A stretch of DNA of 64,000 nucleotides, taken from Taklimakanibacter albus (GTDB lineage Bacteria; Pseudomonadota; Alphaproteobacteria; Rhizobiales; Aestuariivirgaceae). Below, in pieces: positions 45,782-53,711 of this stretch. The stretch is from the NCBI RefSeq assembly GCF_016595235.1, contig NZ_JAENHL010000007.1, forward strand, positions 1,930,043 to 1,994,042, given 5' to 3'. The notes below the pieces were generated by a model, which saw nothing but the letters and a program-made list of their open reading frames with translations, searched no databases and was not told the origin of the DNA. Both the position numbers and the translations under genes were made by a program. The first letter of the stretch is position 1. The number at the start of each line of letters is the position of its first letter.

Positions 45782-45985
45782 TGCTCTAAACTTGTTTCCA
45801 CCCGTGCCTGCTCTGAGAGGATTGGGCTACCAAGCGGCAGCTGTTTGGATATTTCCACGTACCAAATAGCTGTGTCGTTGGCCGCCATATTGTGCAATAA
45901 TCGTCCATCGTCAGACCACTTCCTCGCCAAGGCATTCCGACGACTGAGAGCGGACGCGCTCCCGCCATCCGAAGGAGCGGAGAGT

Positions 45986-46159
45986 ATGGTCAGCCGCACG
46001 ACCCGAGAATTCAAGGCGCAATCGACTCATGTTACGGCCATGAAAATCATCGAGGCCGAGCAGAAGCAACGCCAGCTGAAAACCGATCGGTTGCGCAAGT
46101 TGCGCCTGGCAAGCCAGGTCAAGGTCGAGGAAGACCATGTCTCCCAGAAGGCGGAGTGA
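45986..46159 (+). CDS. Small basic hypothetical protein
   Basis: A 57-aa protein rich in Lys, Arg, Gln and Glu (TAMKIIEAEQKQRQLKTDRL), probably one long helix. ATG 45986 has AAGGAG upstream, while the frame open further upstream (from 45845) has no ribosome site. It is the first of a run of short rightward genes leading to cspA and rpsU, which hints at a stress or RNA-related role; no family is recognised. The 204 bp before it hold no other gene I can support. Confidence 0.55.
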   Translation: MVSRTTREFKAQSTHVTAMKIIEAEQKQRQLKTDRLRKLRLASQVKVEEDHVSQKAE

Positions 46160-46183
46160 CGCCTCGATCAGGGAGATGACGTC

Positions 46184-46531
46184 GTGGCGGTAAAGACTGA
46201 TCTCAACATGGACGGCGTCCAAGCGGTGCTTCGCAAGCGCGCCGGCGAGTTGGAGAAGGAATTTCTGTCACGGCTCCAGCAATATCGCATCGACCTCGTG
46301 AAAGCGCGCGAGCAGATCATGTTTCTGGAAAAAGGCTGCGATGCCGCTCAATCCGCGATGGAAAGGGCGAGAAGCTATGTGCCGGTCATTGCAAGGGAAT
46401 ATGAGTGCCCGAATTGCTTCGTCCGCATGGGCCTTTCCGGCAAGCTGTTCGAAAGCCCCGAGGGTCCCTCGGCGAATGCCATGACATGCCGCAAATGCGG
46501 TACGCGCTTTCACGTGGAGACAGACGAATAA
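46184..46531 (+). CDS. Small coiled-coil zinc-ribbon-like protein
   Basis: A 115-aa hypothetical protein starting at GTG 46184 with GGGAG eight bases upstream. The N-terminal 65 residues are helical and charged (ELEKEFLSRLQQYRIDLVKA), and the C-terminal part has two Cys pairs, ECPNC and TCRKCG, spaced about 30 residues apart, a likely zinc ribbon. It lies 24 bp after the previous small gene and is probably co-transcribed with it. A weak hairpin (ACGGCG/CGCCGT, 46540-46560, followed by TTT) may end the transcript. Function unknown. Confidence 0.7.
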   Translation: MAVKTDLNMDGVQAVLRKRAGELEKEFLSRLQQYRIDLVKAREQIMFLEKGCDAAQSAMERARSYVPVIAREYECPNCFVRMGLSGKLFESPEGPSANAMTCRKCGTRFHVETDE

Positions 46532-46769
46532 TCACGAATACGGCGAAAAACCGGCGCCGTTTCCCGCATCCCGGACCAGTGGCCGATTATGGCTTGCAAA
46601 ATCGATGAATTACGCCCATATACGGCACTTCGAGTTTCGGCCGCATTGATTATCGGTCTCGCGCGGGGCAAGCCCAGCGCCAACTGACGACCTCTCTCCT
46701 GAACATCGATCGTTTGAGCGGGCGCGATGATGCGCTTCCGCGGCGCCTGGCTTGTGAAAGGTTATAATC

Positions 46770-46979
46770 ATGCCGGTAGGAACAGTTAAATTCTTCAACA
46801 CCCAAAAGGGCTTCGGCTTCATTCAGCCGGACGACGGCAGCAAGGACGTTTTCGTCCATATCAGCGCCGTTGAGCGCGCCAATCTCGGCACGCTCCGCGA
46901 AGGCCAGAAGGTCCAGTTTGAAGCGGCTACCGACCGCCGTACTGGTAAGGTCTCGGCCGACAATCTGGAAAACGCGTAA
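46770..46979 (+). CDS. cspA: Cold-shock domain protein (CspA family)
   Basis: A 69-aa single cold-shock domain with RNP1 KGFGFI (14-19) and RNP2 VFVHIS (30-35). It binds single-stranded RNA and DNA and melts RNA structure. The 238 bp before it hold no gene and probably include a long structured 5' leader, common in cspA mRNAs; a ribosome site AAAGG precedes the ATG. It is followed after 85 bp by rpsU, an order frequent in rhizobia, suggesting co-expression under cold or growth transitions. Confidence 0.95.
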   Translation: MPVGTVKFFNTQKGFGFIQPDDGSKDVFVHISAVERANLGTLREGQKVQFEAATDRRTGKVSADNLENA

Positions 46980-47064
46980 CCTTCGACGCCGGCAGAACAG
47001 ACCGCGGATGTACCGGCTGTTCTGCTTGGCATTGGATTTCAATTGGTTTTGAGCGTGAGGTGTC

Positions 47065-47379
47065 ATGCAGGTATTTGTTCGCGACAACAATGTCGACCAG
47101 GCGCTCAGAATCCTGAAGAAGAAGATGCAGCGCGAAGGCGTCTTCCGGGAAATCAAGCGGCGCTCGGCCTATGAAAAGCCCTCCGAACGGAAGGCCCGCG
47201 AAAAGGCCGAGGCGATCCGTCGGATGAGAAAGCTGGCCCGCAAGAAGGCCCAGCGTGAGGGACTGCTTCCTCCGCCCAAGCCCAAGGAGCGCCCGGTAAA
47301 GCCGCGCGACCTCTTCCGCTCGCCACAACCGGCCGGCGCTGCGCCGACTGCCGAAAAGACACCGGGCTCAACGACTTAG
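47065..47379 (+). CDS. rpsU: 30S ribosomal protein S21 with extended C-terminus
   Basis: A 104-aa S21. The first 60 residues match the family ([20 protein letters not shown], then [11 protein letters not shown] and a basic helix with [15 protein letters not shown]). The last 35 or so residues are a Pro/Lys/Ala-rich tail that ordinary 70-aa S21 proteins lack. S21 helps the small subunit start translation. GAGGTG precedes the ATG. Its place after cspA suggests an alternate, condition-specific S21 copy; whether another copy exists elsewhere in the genome cannot be seen here. Confidence 0.93.
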   Translation: MQVFVRDNNVDQALRILKKKMQREGVFREIKRRSAYEKPSERKAREKAEAIRRMRKLARKKAQREGLLPPPKPKERPVKPRDLFRSPQPAGAAPTAEKTPGSTT

Positions 47380-47428
47380 CGCGCATCCCGTCAGCGCACA
47401 CACGAATCAACGAAAGTGAGATTGGCTG

Positions 47429-47656
47429 ATGGGTAAAAAGAAGACACGCGCTCCTGAAAGCTTCGTCCTGTACGATATCGTCTATCAAGACGGTACGAAA
47501 TCCTCGCGTCGCCGCATCCCGGCCGAGCATGTCGGAGAGCTGGACGGCGACAAGGCCGTCGCTTCCTTGATCGAGGAGCAGGACCGCAAGATCGCCGAAA
47601 AATCCGGCATGCCGCGCGCTCCCGTCAAATCCTTCACCCGTTCATCGGGGCAATAG
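47429..47656 (+). CDS. Small hypothetical protein
   Basis: A 75-aa soluble protein (SFVLYDIVYQDGTKSSRRR near the N-terminus, then an acidic AEHVGELDGDKAVASLIEEQ helix and a basic tail). It lies 49 bp after rpsU on the same strand and codon use resembles its neighbours. No domain is recognised. Position suggests it belongs to the cspA-rpsU group. Confidence 0.65.
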   Translation: MGKKKTRAPESFVLYDIVYQDGTKSSRRRIPAEHVGELDGDKAVASLIEEQDRKIAEKSGMPRAPVKSFTRSSGQ

Positions 47657-47739
47657 CTGCTTGGAGCAAATCCCGCCAAAGTCGAAGACTTCGGCGACGA
47701 GGATTCGCTTCAGGATATTGATTTTGCGCGAGTCCTTTT

Positions 47740-47763
47740 CGGCGAAGTGATACCACTTCGCCG
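47740..47763. other. Perfect 10-bp hairpin in intergenic region
   Basis: CGGCGAAGTG / CACTTCGCCG with an ATAC loop lies between two small genes. On the plus strand a T-run precedes rather than follows the stem, so it does not look like a standard intrinsic terminator. It may be an mRNA processing or stabilising structure in the leader of the next small gene. Confidence 0.4.
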
Positions 47764-47799
47764 CGATGCGCGCTTGCTTTCCCCGGAAAGGGACACGCT

Positions 47800-47997
47800 A
47801 TGTATGATGTGTATCGCCATGTCGAGCGCAAGACGCTTCTGCTGACGGTGCCGCAAGGCGCAGGACTGCCCGAGAAGGCATCGGCGGCGCGGTGGCGGCT
47901 GTTCGCAAAACGCAAGGCGGTTCCGAAAATCGTCTCGGCTGAAGTCGATCGCGCCGGTTACTGTGTCACCCGCCCAAAGATCCAGATCCCCCTCTAG
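47800..47997 (+). CDS. Small hypothetical protein
   Basis: A 65-aa protein (YDVYRHVERKTLLLTVPQGA near the start, then a basic AARWRLFAKRKAVPK segment). The ATG follows an AAAGGGACA site. Convergent with the RidA gene, whose stop is 15 bp away. No family recognised; the compact coding potential and ribosome site support it as real, with moderate certainty. Confidence 0.55.
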   Translation: MYDVYRHVERKTLLLTVPQGAGLPEKASAARWRLFAKRKAVPKIVSAEVDRAGYCVTRPKIQIPL

Positions 47998-48012
47998 ATT
48001 CCATCTGAACCT

Positions 48013-48426
48013 CTACGGGATTACCGCCGTTGCCTCGATCTCGACCAGCGCCTTGGGCTCGACGAGACGCGTGACCTGGACCGTCGCCATGGCGGGAAAA
48101 TTCTTGCCGATGATTTCGCGATAGGCCCCCCCCAGTCCTTTGGGATCGGCGAGATAGTCTTCGATCGAGGTGACATACCAGGTCAGGCGCACGAGATGCT
48201 CCGGGCCCGCACCTGCCTCCTTCAGCACCGCCACGATATTGTGCAGCGTCTGGCGGACTTGCGGCACGAAACCATCCGGAAAGACGCCTTCTTCGTTCCA
48301 GCCGACAAGCCCGCCGGTGAAGACCAGCCGGCCTTGCGCCAATATGCCATTGGCGTAGCCCTTGGGCCGCGGCCATCCCTCAGGCTGCAGAATGCGATGC
48401 AAAGGTTCCCGTTTTACGTCGCTCAT
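48013..48426 (-). CDS. RidA-family (YjgF/YER057c/UK114) imine/enamine deaminase
   Basis: A 137-aa RidA-fold protein with VFTGGLVGWNEEG and the segment RQTLHNIVAVLKEAGAGPEHLVRLTWYVTS-like core (about 60-100), then ARLVEPKALVEIEATAVIP at the C-terminus, in which the usual Arg before EIEA-type ends is replaced; the protein is closer to divergent RidA subfamilies than to archetypal RidA. RidA proteins hydrolyse reactive imines and enamines. It begins one base after the stop of the 2-aminobenzoyl-CoA monooxygenase/reductase gene, whose known product in this pathway is an enamine; removal of that amino group is an attractive inferred role. Confidence 0.82.
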   Translation of the reverse strand: MSDVKREPLHRILQPEGWPRPKGYANGILAQGRLVFTGGLVGWNEEGVFPDGFVPQVRQTLHNIVAVLKEAGAGPEHLVRLTWYVTSIEDYLADPKGLGGAYREIIGKNFPAMATVQVTRLVEPKALVEIEATAVIP

Positions 48427-48427
48427 G

Positions 48428-50788
48428 TCACGCGCCCTCCTCTTTCACTGCGTGACGTTTCGGCCGCGCTTTGATCTGCAATTCCATCTGCTTCTGCCTG
48501 AGCCGCTCCATCTCGCGGAAAGCCTGGTTGCGCCCGGGCAGATACTGTTTCGGCCAGTTCTGATCCCTGGCCCCGTACCAGGCCTGCGCCTGATGGGCGA
48601 AATAAGGATTCCACAGATGCGGCCGCGCCAGCGCCACGAGATCGGCGCGCCGCGTATGCAGGATGGTGTTCACCTGCGCCGCTTCGGTGATGGCGCCCAC
48701 CGCCATGGTCGCCATTTTCGGCACATTGCGGATCGCTTCGGCGAAGGGCACCTGATACATGCGGCCATAGACGGGCTTCTGATCGGGCACCGTCTGGCCG
48801 GAGGAGACATCGATCAGGTCGCAGCCCGCATCGCGGAATCGCTCGGCGATGACGAAGAGATCGGCCTCGCTGATGCCGCCGTCTTTCCAGTCCGAGGCTG
48901 AAATGCGCACCGACATCGGCCGGTCTTCCGGCCACACCGCGCGCATCGCCGCAAAGACTTCGAGCGGATAACGCAACCGGTTCTCGATGCCGCCGCCATA
49001 ATCGTCATCGCGCTCATTGGTGAGCGGCGAGATGAAGGAGGCGAAGAGATAGCCATGGGCGCAATGCAGCTCCAGCATGTCGAAGCCGGCTCGCGCCGCG
49101 CGTTTCGTCGCCGAGACGAACTCGGCCTTGATGCGATCCATGCCGGCGCGGTCGAGCTCCATCGGAAGGGCGCTGATCCCATCGAAATAAGGAAGGGCCG
49201 AGGCCGACACCAGCGGCCAGTTGTCTTGCGCCTCCTTGATGGGATGATCGGCCGCTTCCCAGCCGAGCTGCGTCGACCCCTTGCGGCCGGAATGGCCGAG
49301 CTGCATGCAGATCTTCGCATCCGACGACGCATGGATGAAATCGACGATACGTTTCCATTGCGCTTCCTGCGCGTCGCTCCACAGGCCGGGACAGCCGAGC
49401 GAGATCCGCGCATCGGGCGAAGGGCAGCTCATCTCGGCGAAAATCAGCCCCATGCCGCCCAGCGCGTGCGAGCAATAATGCACGAAATGCCAGTCGGTGA
49501 GATTGCCTTGCGTGTCGGCGGAATACTGCGCCATTGGCGACATCACCACACGGTTCGCCACCTCCATGCCGCGCAGCTGGAATTTGGTGAACATCGGCGT
49601 CGGCCGTGAACTGCGATAGTCGTGGCCGGTCTCACGGTAATAACGTTCGTACCATTCGCTGTCGGCCTTGGCGACGAAGCCCGGATCGCGGACCAGCAGA
49701 TTGTCATAGGTGATGGTCTTGGCCCGGCACATGACCACCATGGCGAACTGCATCGGCTCCATATCGAAGGAGCGTTTCATATGCTCGAACCAGGCAAGCG
49801 ACACATCGGCATTGTGCTGGACGACCTGGCAGGGCACGCGCCGCGCCGCATCATAGGCGGCGAAGGCGGCCTTTACGTCGCTCGCCGCATGCTTCACCAC
49901 CGCATTCGACAGGCCGATGGCGCATTCCATCGCGAGCTTGGTGCCGGAGCCGATGGAGAAATGCGCCGAGGCCTTGGCATCGCCGAGCAGCACGATGTTC
50001 TTGTGGTTCCAGTTCTCGCAGAAGATGCGGGGGAAACGCCGCCAGAACGAGCGATTGAGCAGGAGAGGATGGCCCTCGAGCTCATCTTTGTAGAGCGCCT
50101 CGAGCTTTGCTCTCGAATCTTCCTCGTCCGTTTCCGTGAAGCCATGGCCTTGCCAGCAGGCTTCGTCCATCTCGAAGACCCAGGTCGATTTGCCTTTCTC
50201 ATATTGATAAGTGTGGGCGCAGATGATCCCATGCGGTGTCTGCTTGAAGAAATAATTGAACTCGCCCATTGGCCGGGTCGATCCCATCCAACAGAAGCGG
50301 TTCGCCTTGACCGAAACGGCCGGCTTGAAATGCTCCTTGTAATGGTCACGGATGAGCGAGTTGATGCCGTCGGCCGCGACCACGATATCGGCCGAGGAGC
50401 AAAGCTGCTCGATCTCTTCCGGATCGATGCGCCGGCTGAAGGTCAGCCCCACGCCCACTTCGCGGCAGCGCGCATGCAGCAGTTGCAGCAAGGTCATGCG
50501 CGACAGGCCGCAGAAGCCATTGCCGCCGCAGCGGACCTCGTTGCCCTTGTAGTGGATGGCGACATCGTCCCAATAGGCGAATTTATCGCGGATGCGCTCA
50601 TAGGACGGCGGATCATGCGACAGGAACTCATCGAGCGTGTCGTCGGAGAAGACGACACCGAAGCCGAAAGTGTCGTCATCCCTGTTCTGCTCGATGACCT
50701 CGATGTCCCAGTTGGGCTTCGCCTTCTTGGTGAGAAGAGCAAAATATAGGCCGCCGGGGCCGCCGCCGATCACCTTGATCCGCATCAT
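48428..50788 (-). CDS. abmA: 2-aminobenzoyl-CoA monooxygenase/reductase (bifunctional salicylyl-CoA hydroxylase-like)
   Basis: A 786-aa fusion of two flavoenzymes. Residues about 1-390 are an FAD monooxygenase (GGGPGGLYFALLTKK at 8-22, VVAADGINSLIRDH near 135, and VLLGDAKASAHFSIGSGTKL near 270). Residues about 395-775 are an old-yellow-enzyme reductase (LRGMEVANRVVMSPMAQYSA, then LQLGHSGRKGST and LHCAHGYLFASFISPLTN). This architecture is that of Azoarcus 2-aminobenzoyl-CoA monooxygenase/reductase, which hydroxylates and then reduces the ring of anthranilyl-CoA. The anthranilate-CoA ligase gene about 20 kb away supports this over salicylyl-CoA. It is in an operon with an exported VOC protein and RidA. 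Confidence 0.88.
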   Translation of the reverse strand: MMRIKVIGGGPGGLYFALLTKKAKPNWDIEVIEQNRDDDTFGFGVVFSDDTLDEFLSHDPPSYERIRDKFAYWDDVAIHYKGNEVRCGGNGFCGLSRMTLLQLLHARCREVGVGLTFSRRIDPEEIEQLCSSADIVVAADGINSLIRDHYKEHFKPAVSVKANRFCWMGSTRPMGEFNYFFKQTPHGIICAHTYQYEKGKSTWVFEMDEACWQGHGFTETDEEDSRAKLEALYKDELEGHPLLLNRSFWRRFPRIFCENWNHKNIVLLGDAKASAHFSIGSGTKLAMECAIGLSNAVVKHAASDVKAAFAAYDAARRVPCQVVQHNADVSLAWFEHMKRSFDMEPMQFAMVVMCRAKTITYDNLLVRDPGFVAKADSEWYERYYRETGHDYRSSRPTPMFTKFQLRGMEVANRVVMSPMAQYSADTQGNLTDWHFVHYCSHALGGMGLIFAEMSCPSPDARISLGCPGLWSDAQEAQWKRIVDFIHASSDAKICMQLGHSGRKGSTQLGWEAADHPIKEAQDNWPLVSASALPYFDGISALPMELDRAGMDRIKAEFVSATKRAARAGFDMLELHCAHGYLFASFISPLTNERDDDYGGGIENRLRYPLEVFAAMRAVWPEDRPMSVRISASDWKDGGISEADLFVIAERFRDAGCDLIDVSSGQTVPDQKPVYGRMYQVPFAEAIRNVPKMATMAVGAITEAAQVNTILHTRRADLVALARPHLWNPYFAHQAQAWYGARDQNWPKQYLPGRNQAFREMERLRQKQMELQIKARPKRHAVKEEGA

Positions 50789-50797
50789 TCGTTCTCG

Positions 50798-51391
50798 CTA
50801 TTTCGCCGGATCCTTGGGCGACCATAACACAGTGCCGCCGTCCTTTTCATAGGCCATCCCCTTGGGATAGCTGATGAGCTCGAATTGCAGCCCCCAGGGC
50901 GCCATGAAATAAAGAATCGATTGCCCGGCAGCCGGCCCCTGATCGACCGGCAACGGCCCCATCATGGTGCGCACATTATTGGCCTTGAGATAATCGGCCG
51001 CGGCCTTGATGTCATCGACATAGAGGGCGATGTGATAGCCGCCAATATCGCTGTTCTTCGGCTTCGCATCTTTCTGGTCGGGCGAAGAATATTGGAAGAG
51101 CTCGATATTCGAGCCATAGCCGCAGCGCACCAGCGAGATCTGCTCGATCTTGGCGCGCGGATGGACGTCGAGCAGATCCTGCATGAAGGTGCCCTTGTCG
51201 TCTGAGAAGGGCCCGAAGGTCATCGCATGCTGGCAGCCCAGCACATTGGTGAAGAAGTCCAGCGCCTGCTTGATATCGGGAACAGTGACGCCGGTATGAT
51301 CATGGCCGCGCAGACCCGGCAGCGATCCGGCGAGCGCAGGCGTGGCGAGGCAAAGGCTGAGCGACAACGACGCGGCAAATTTCTTCAGCAT
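50798..51391 (-). CDS. Exported VOC-fold (glyoxalase/dioxygenase superfamily) protein
   Basis: A 197-aa protein with a Sec signal peptide (LKKFAASLSLSLCLATPALA, cleavage near residue 21) and two beta-alpha-beta-beta-beta modules. Metal-type residues are visible: His in DHTGVTVPD, His in GYHIALYVDD and Glu in LQFELISYP. VOC proteins are usually cytoplasmic, so an exported one encoded first in the 2-aminobenzoyl-CoA operon is odd. It might process or bind an extracytoplasmic aromatic precursor. GGAGG precedes the ATG; the next gene starts 9 bp after the stop. Confidence 0.8.
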   Translation of the reverse strand: MLKKFAASLSLSLCLATPALAGSLPGLRGHDHTGVTVPDIKQALDFFTNVLGCQHAMTFGPFSDDKGTFMQDLLDVHPRAKIEQISLVRCGYGSNIELFQYSSPDQKDAKPKNSDIGGYHIALYVDDIKAAADYLKANNVRTMMGPLPVDQGPAAGQSILYFMAPWGLQFELISYPKGMAYEKDGGTVLWSPKDPAK

Positions 51392-51458
51392 GTTGCGTTC
51401 CTCCGGGACAGGCCGGTGCCTTGCCAGGTCCGGTGTCTTTCTTGCGGCACCTGGAATT

Positions 51459-51487
51459 ACTATAGAACTAAACTATTTTCCGGACAA
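51459..51487 (-). promoter_or_regulatory. Promoter of the VOC-abmA-ridA operon with overlapping operator
   Basis: Reading left: -35 TTGTCC (complement of 51482-51487), 17-bp spacer, -10 TATAGT (complement of 51459-51464). The motif TAGTTTAGTTCTATAG (complement of 51460-51475) lies exactly over the spacer end and the -10. It matches the motif at 63219-63234 in 13 of 16 positions and that at 28852-28867 in 13 of 16. Confidence 0.62.
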
Positions 51488-51512
51488 TGCTATAGATATG
51501 AAGTAATTCAGA

Positions 51513-52061
51513 TCAGATCGAATAGGTCCCGTAGCTGATATTGCCGAGCCACACCCACAAGGCGAGCAGCGGAGAAGCGCCGGTGCGCATGGCGTGTTTT
51601 TGCCAGGGCTGGTGATGTACCAGACCGGGACTGGGTGGCGTGAAAGACCTGCTGTCGTCGAGCTGCCATTCGGCAGAGCCGCTGAGAAGCAAATAGAACT
51701 CTTCCGCGGCATGCGAATGCGGCGGATAAAAACAATCCGGCGCCTGCAAATAGAAGCCGAAGCGGCATTTGGCGCTCAGAAACGGCCCTTCCGGCCCGAT
51801 CAGCTCGGCAAAGGCATTGCGCCCCCGGATCGGGTCCGGCAGGGAGAAGCCGCCATCGGTCCAGGGAAGATTTGCCAGCTCATGCTGCATCGCGATGGAC
51901 GGCAAATGACTGAGGACCGGCAACACCTGCGGTGGATCGGCTGGTCTCTCGGGCACCGCCGCGCGCATCAGCTTCGCCGCCTCCGCCGCGCGGGCATTGC
52001 CAGTGGCGAGATAGAGTTCGGCGGCCGAGTCGATCAGATCCCGCAGATTTACTGGAACCAC
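51513..52061 (-). CDS. DMSP-lyase-like cupin (DddL/DddQ family)
   Basis: A 182-aa protein (from GTG 52061) with a complete cupin motif 1, YPPHSHAAEEFYLLLSG (HxH-x3-E-x6-G), and a motif 2 region PSPGLVHH leading into QPWQKHAMRT, both typical of the dimethylsulfoniopropionate lyase cupin family. An ATG at 52097 is in frame but would overlap the upstream gene by 49 bp and has no ribosome site; GTG 52061 has GGAG a few bases before it. In a soil-type organism the true substrate may be another acyl-sulfonium or acyl compound. It is read with the solute-binding protein gene under the divergent LysR regulator. Confidence 0.7.
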   Translation of the reverse strand: MVPVNLRDLIDSAAELYLATGNARAAEAAKLMRAAVPERPADPPQVLPVLSHLPSIAMQHELANLPWTDGGFSLPDPIRGRNAFAELIGPEGPFLSAKCRFGFYLQAPDCFYPPHSHAAEEFYLLLSGSAEWQLDDSRSFTPPSPGLVHHQPWQKHAMRTGASPLLALWVWLGNISYGTYSI

Positions 52062-53632
52062 CACCGCTCCGCGAATTTCAGGCCGTCGAGATCCCATTCG
52101 GCCGAGATTTCGGGCGCATGCGCGACCTTGTCGGACATCGCAAAGACGAAATTCGCGAACATCGGGATGACGGCGCCGCCATCGTCACGCACCAGCCGCT
52201 GCATCTCGCCATACATGGACCGCCGCTTGGCATCGTCGAGCTCGATCCGTGCCTGCTGCAGGAGCGTGTTGAACCGCTCATTGCTCCAATGCGTGTCATT
52301 CCACGGCACGCCGGCGGCATAGGCGGTCGAGAACATCCAGTCCTCGGTCGGCCGGCCGCCCCAATAGACCGCGGCAAAAGACTTCTTGAGCCAGACATTG
52401 GTCCAGTAGCCGTCATCGGGCTCGCGCACGATATCGAGCGTGATCCCGGCCTTGGCCGCCTTGTCGGCGAACAGCGTCCCGGCATCGACGGCGCCCGCGA
52501 AAGCGGCATCGGCGACACTCAGCGAGACTTTCAGATTTTCGTGCCCTGCCTTCTTCAGCAGCGAGCGGGCCTGATCGGGATCATACTGCCGCTGCTCGAG
52601 ATCGCTGGCGAAATAGCGATTGAATTTGCCGATCGGATGGTCGTTGCCGAGATAGCCGTAGCCCATGAGGATCTTGTCGACCAGCTCCTGGCGGTCGATC
52701 GCCAGCTTGAGCGCCAGGCGCACGTCGCGATTGTCGAACGGCGCCACGTCCGTCTGCATGGCGAAGGTATAATGCTGCGTGCCGGAGGCCTGCTCGATGC
52801 GGATCGCGGGATTGCGCTTGAGGAGCCCGACCGTCTTGAGGTCGCAGCGGTCCATCACATCGATATCGCCGGCGACGAGCGCGTTGGTGCGGGCATTCAC
52901 ATCGACGATCGACAGCAGCTCGACTTCATCGAAATGCCCGTGGCCTTCTTTCCAGTAATTGGCGTTGCGTTTGAGGGCCGCTCGCTGGCCCGGCTCGAAA
53001 CGCGCGATCGTATAGGCGCCGGTGCCCACGCCCGACGCCCAGTCCATCTTGCCTTCGGCCGTCGCCGGACAGATACCGAGATGGAAATCCGAGAGGATGA
53101 AAGGGAAATCGGCGTTACCGCCCTTGAGCGTGAAGGTGACGGCGTTGGGGCCGTCTGCCGTGAGCTCGGCGATCTCGCCGACGATACCCTTGGCGCCCGA
53201 GGTACTGCCTTCGCCACGATGATGGTTGATCGAGGCGACGACATCGTCGCTGGAGAAGCTCTTGCCATTGTGGAATTGGACCCCTGAGCGCAATTTGAAG
53301 CGCCATGTCTTGGCGTCGGCGCTCGGCTCCCAGGATTCGGCGAGCTCGCCCACGAGGTCACCCTTGGGGCCAACCTCGGTGAGCCGGTTATAGGCGCTGT
53401 TGCCGACGGCCTGGGTAAAGCCGTTTTCATAGGTCGCCGGATCGAGAATGTCGGTTGTCGAGCCATGGGCTAGACCGGCGCGCAGGCGGCCGCCCTTCTT
53501 GGGTTCGGCCTTGGCGCGGCGCGACCAGAGAAGCTGCGCCGAAGCGAGGCTCATGCCGGCGCCCAGGGCGACTTTCATGAAATCCCGCCGTCCGAGCCCC
53601 TTCAAGGCCGCTTCCCTTGGCTTGTTCGACAT
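52049..53632 (-). CDS. Peptide/nickel-type (family 5) ABC substrate-binding protein, Tat-exported
   Basis: A 527-aa SBP_bac_5 protein. The N-terminus carries a twin-arginine signal, RRDFMKVALGAGMSLASA, and the mature part has LAESWEPSADAKTWRFKLRS and VGTGAYTIARFEPGQR, features of DppA/OppA-like proteins. No permease or ATPase genes lie nearby, so it either borrows another transporter or acts as an orphan binding protein. It overlaps the cupin gene by a few codons, and the intergenic region to the LysR gene holds paired LysR-type boxes. Confidence 0.83.
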   Translation of the reverse strand: MSNKPREAALKGLGRRDFMKVALGAGMSLASAQLLWSRRAKAEPKKGGRLRAGLAHGSTTDILDPATYENGFTQAVGNSAYNRLTEVGPKGDLVGELAESWEPSADAKTWRFKLRSGVQFHNGKSFSSDDVVASINHHRGEGSTSGAKGIVGEIAELTADGPNAVTFTLKGGNADFPFILSDFHLGICPATAEGKMDWASGVGTGAYTIARFEPGQRAALKRNANYWKEGHGHFDEVELLSIVDVNARTNALVAGDIDVMDRCDLKTVGLLKRNPAIRIEQASGTQHYTFAMQTDVAPFDNRDVRLALKLAIDRQELVDKILMGYGYLGNDHPIGKFNRYFASDLEQRQYDPDQARSLLKKAGHENLKVSLSVADAAFAGAVDAGTLFADKAAKAGITLDIVREPDDGYWTNVWLKKSFAAVYWGGRPTEDWMFSTAYAAGVPWNDTHWSNERFNTLLQQARIELDDAKRRSMYGEMQRLVRDDGGAVIPMFANFVFAMSDKVAHAPEISAEWDLDGLKFAERWWFQ

Positions 53633-53711
53633 GATGCGATCCTTAACCCTTGTTGCGGGTTCCAGGCTGACGGAATCCGCGGCCGGGTCAAACGATGGTA
53701 TTTCACATCGA

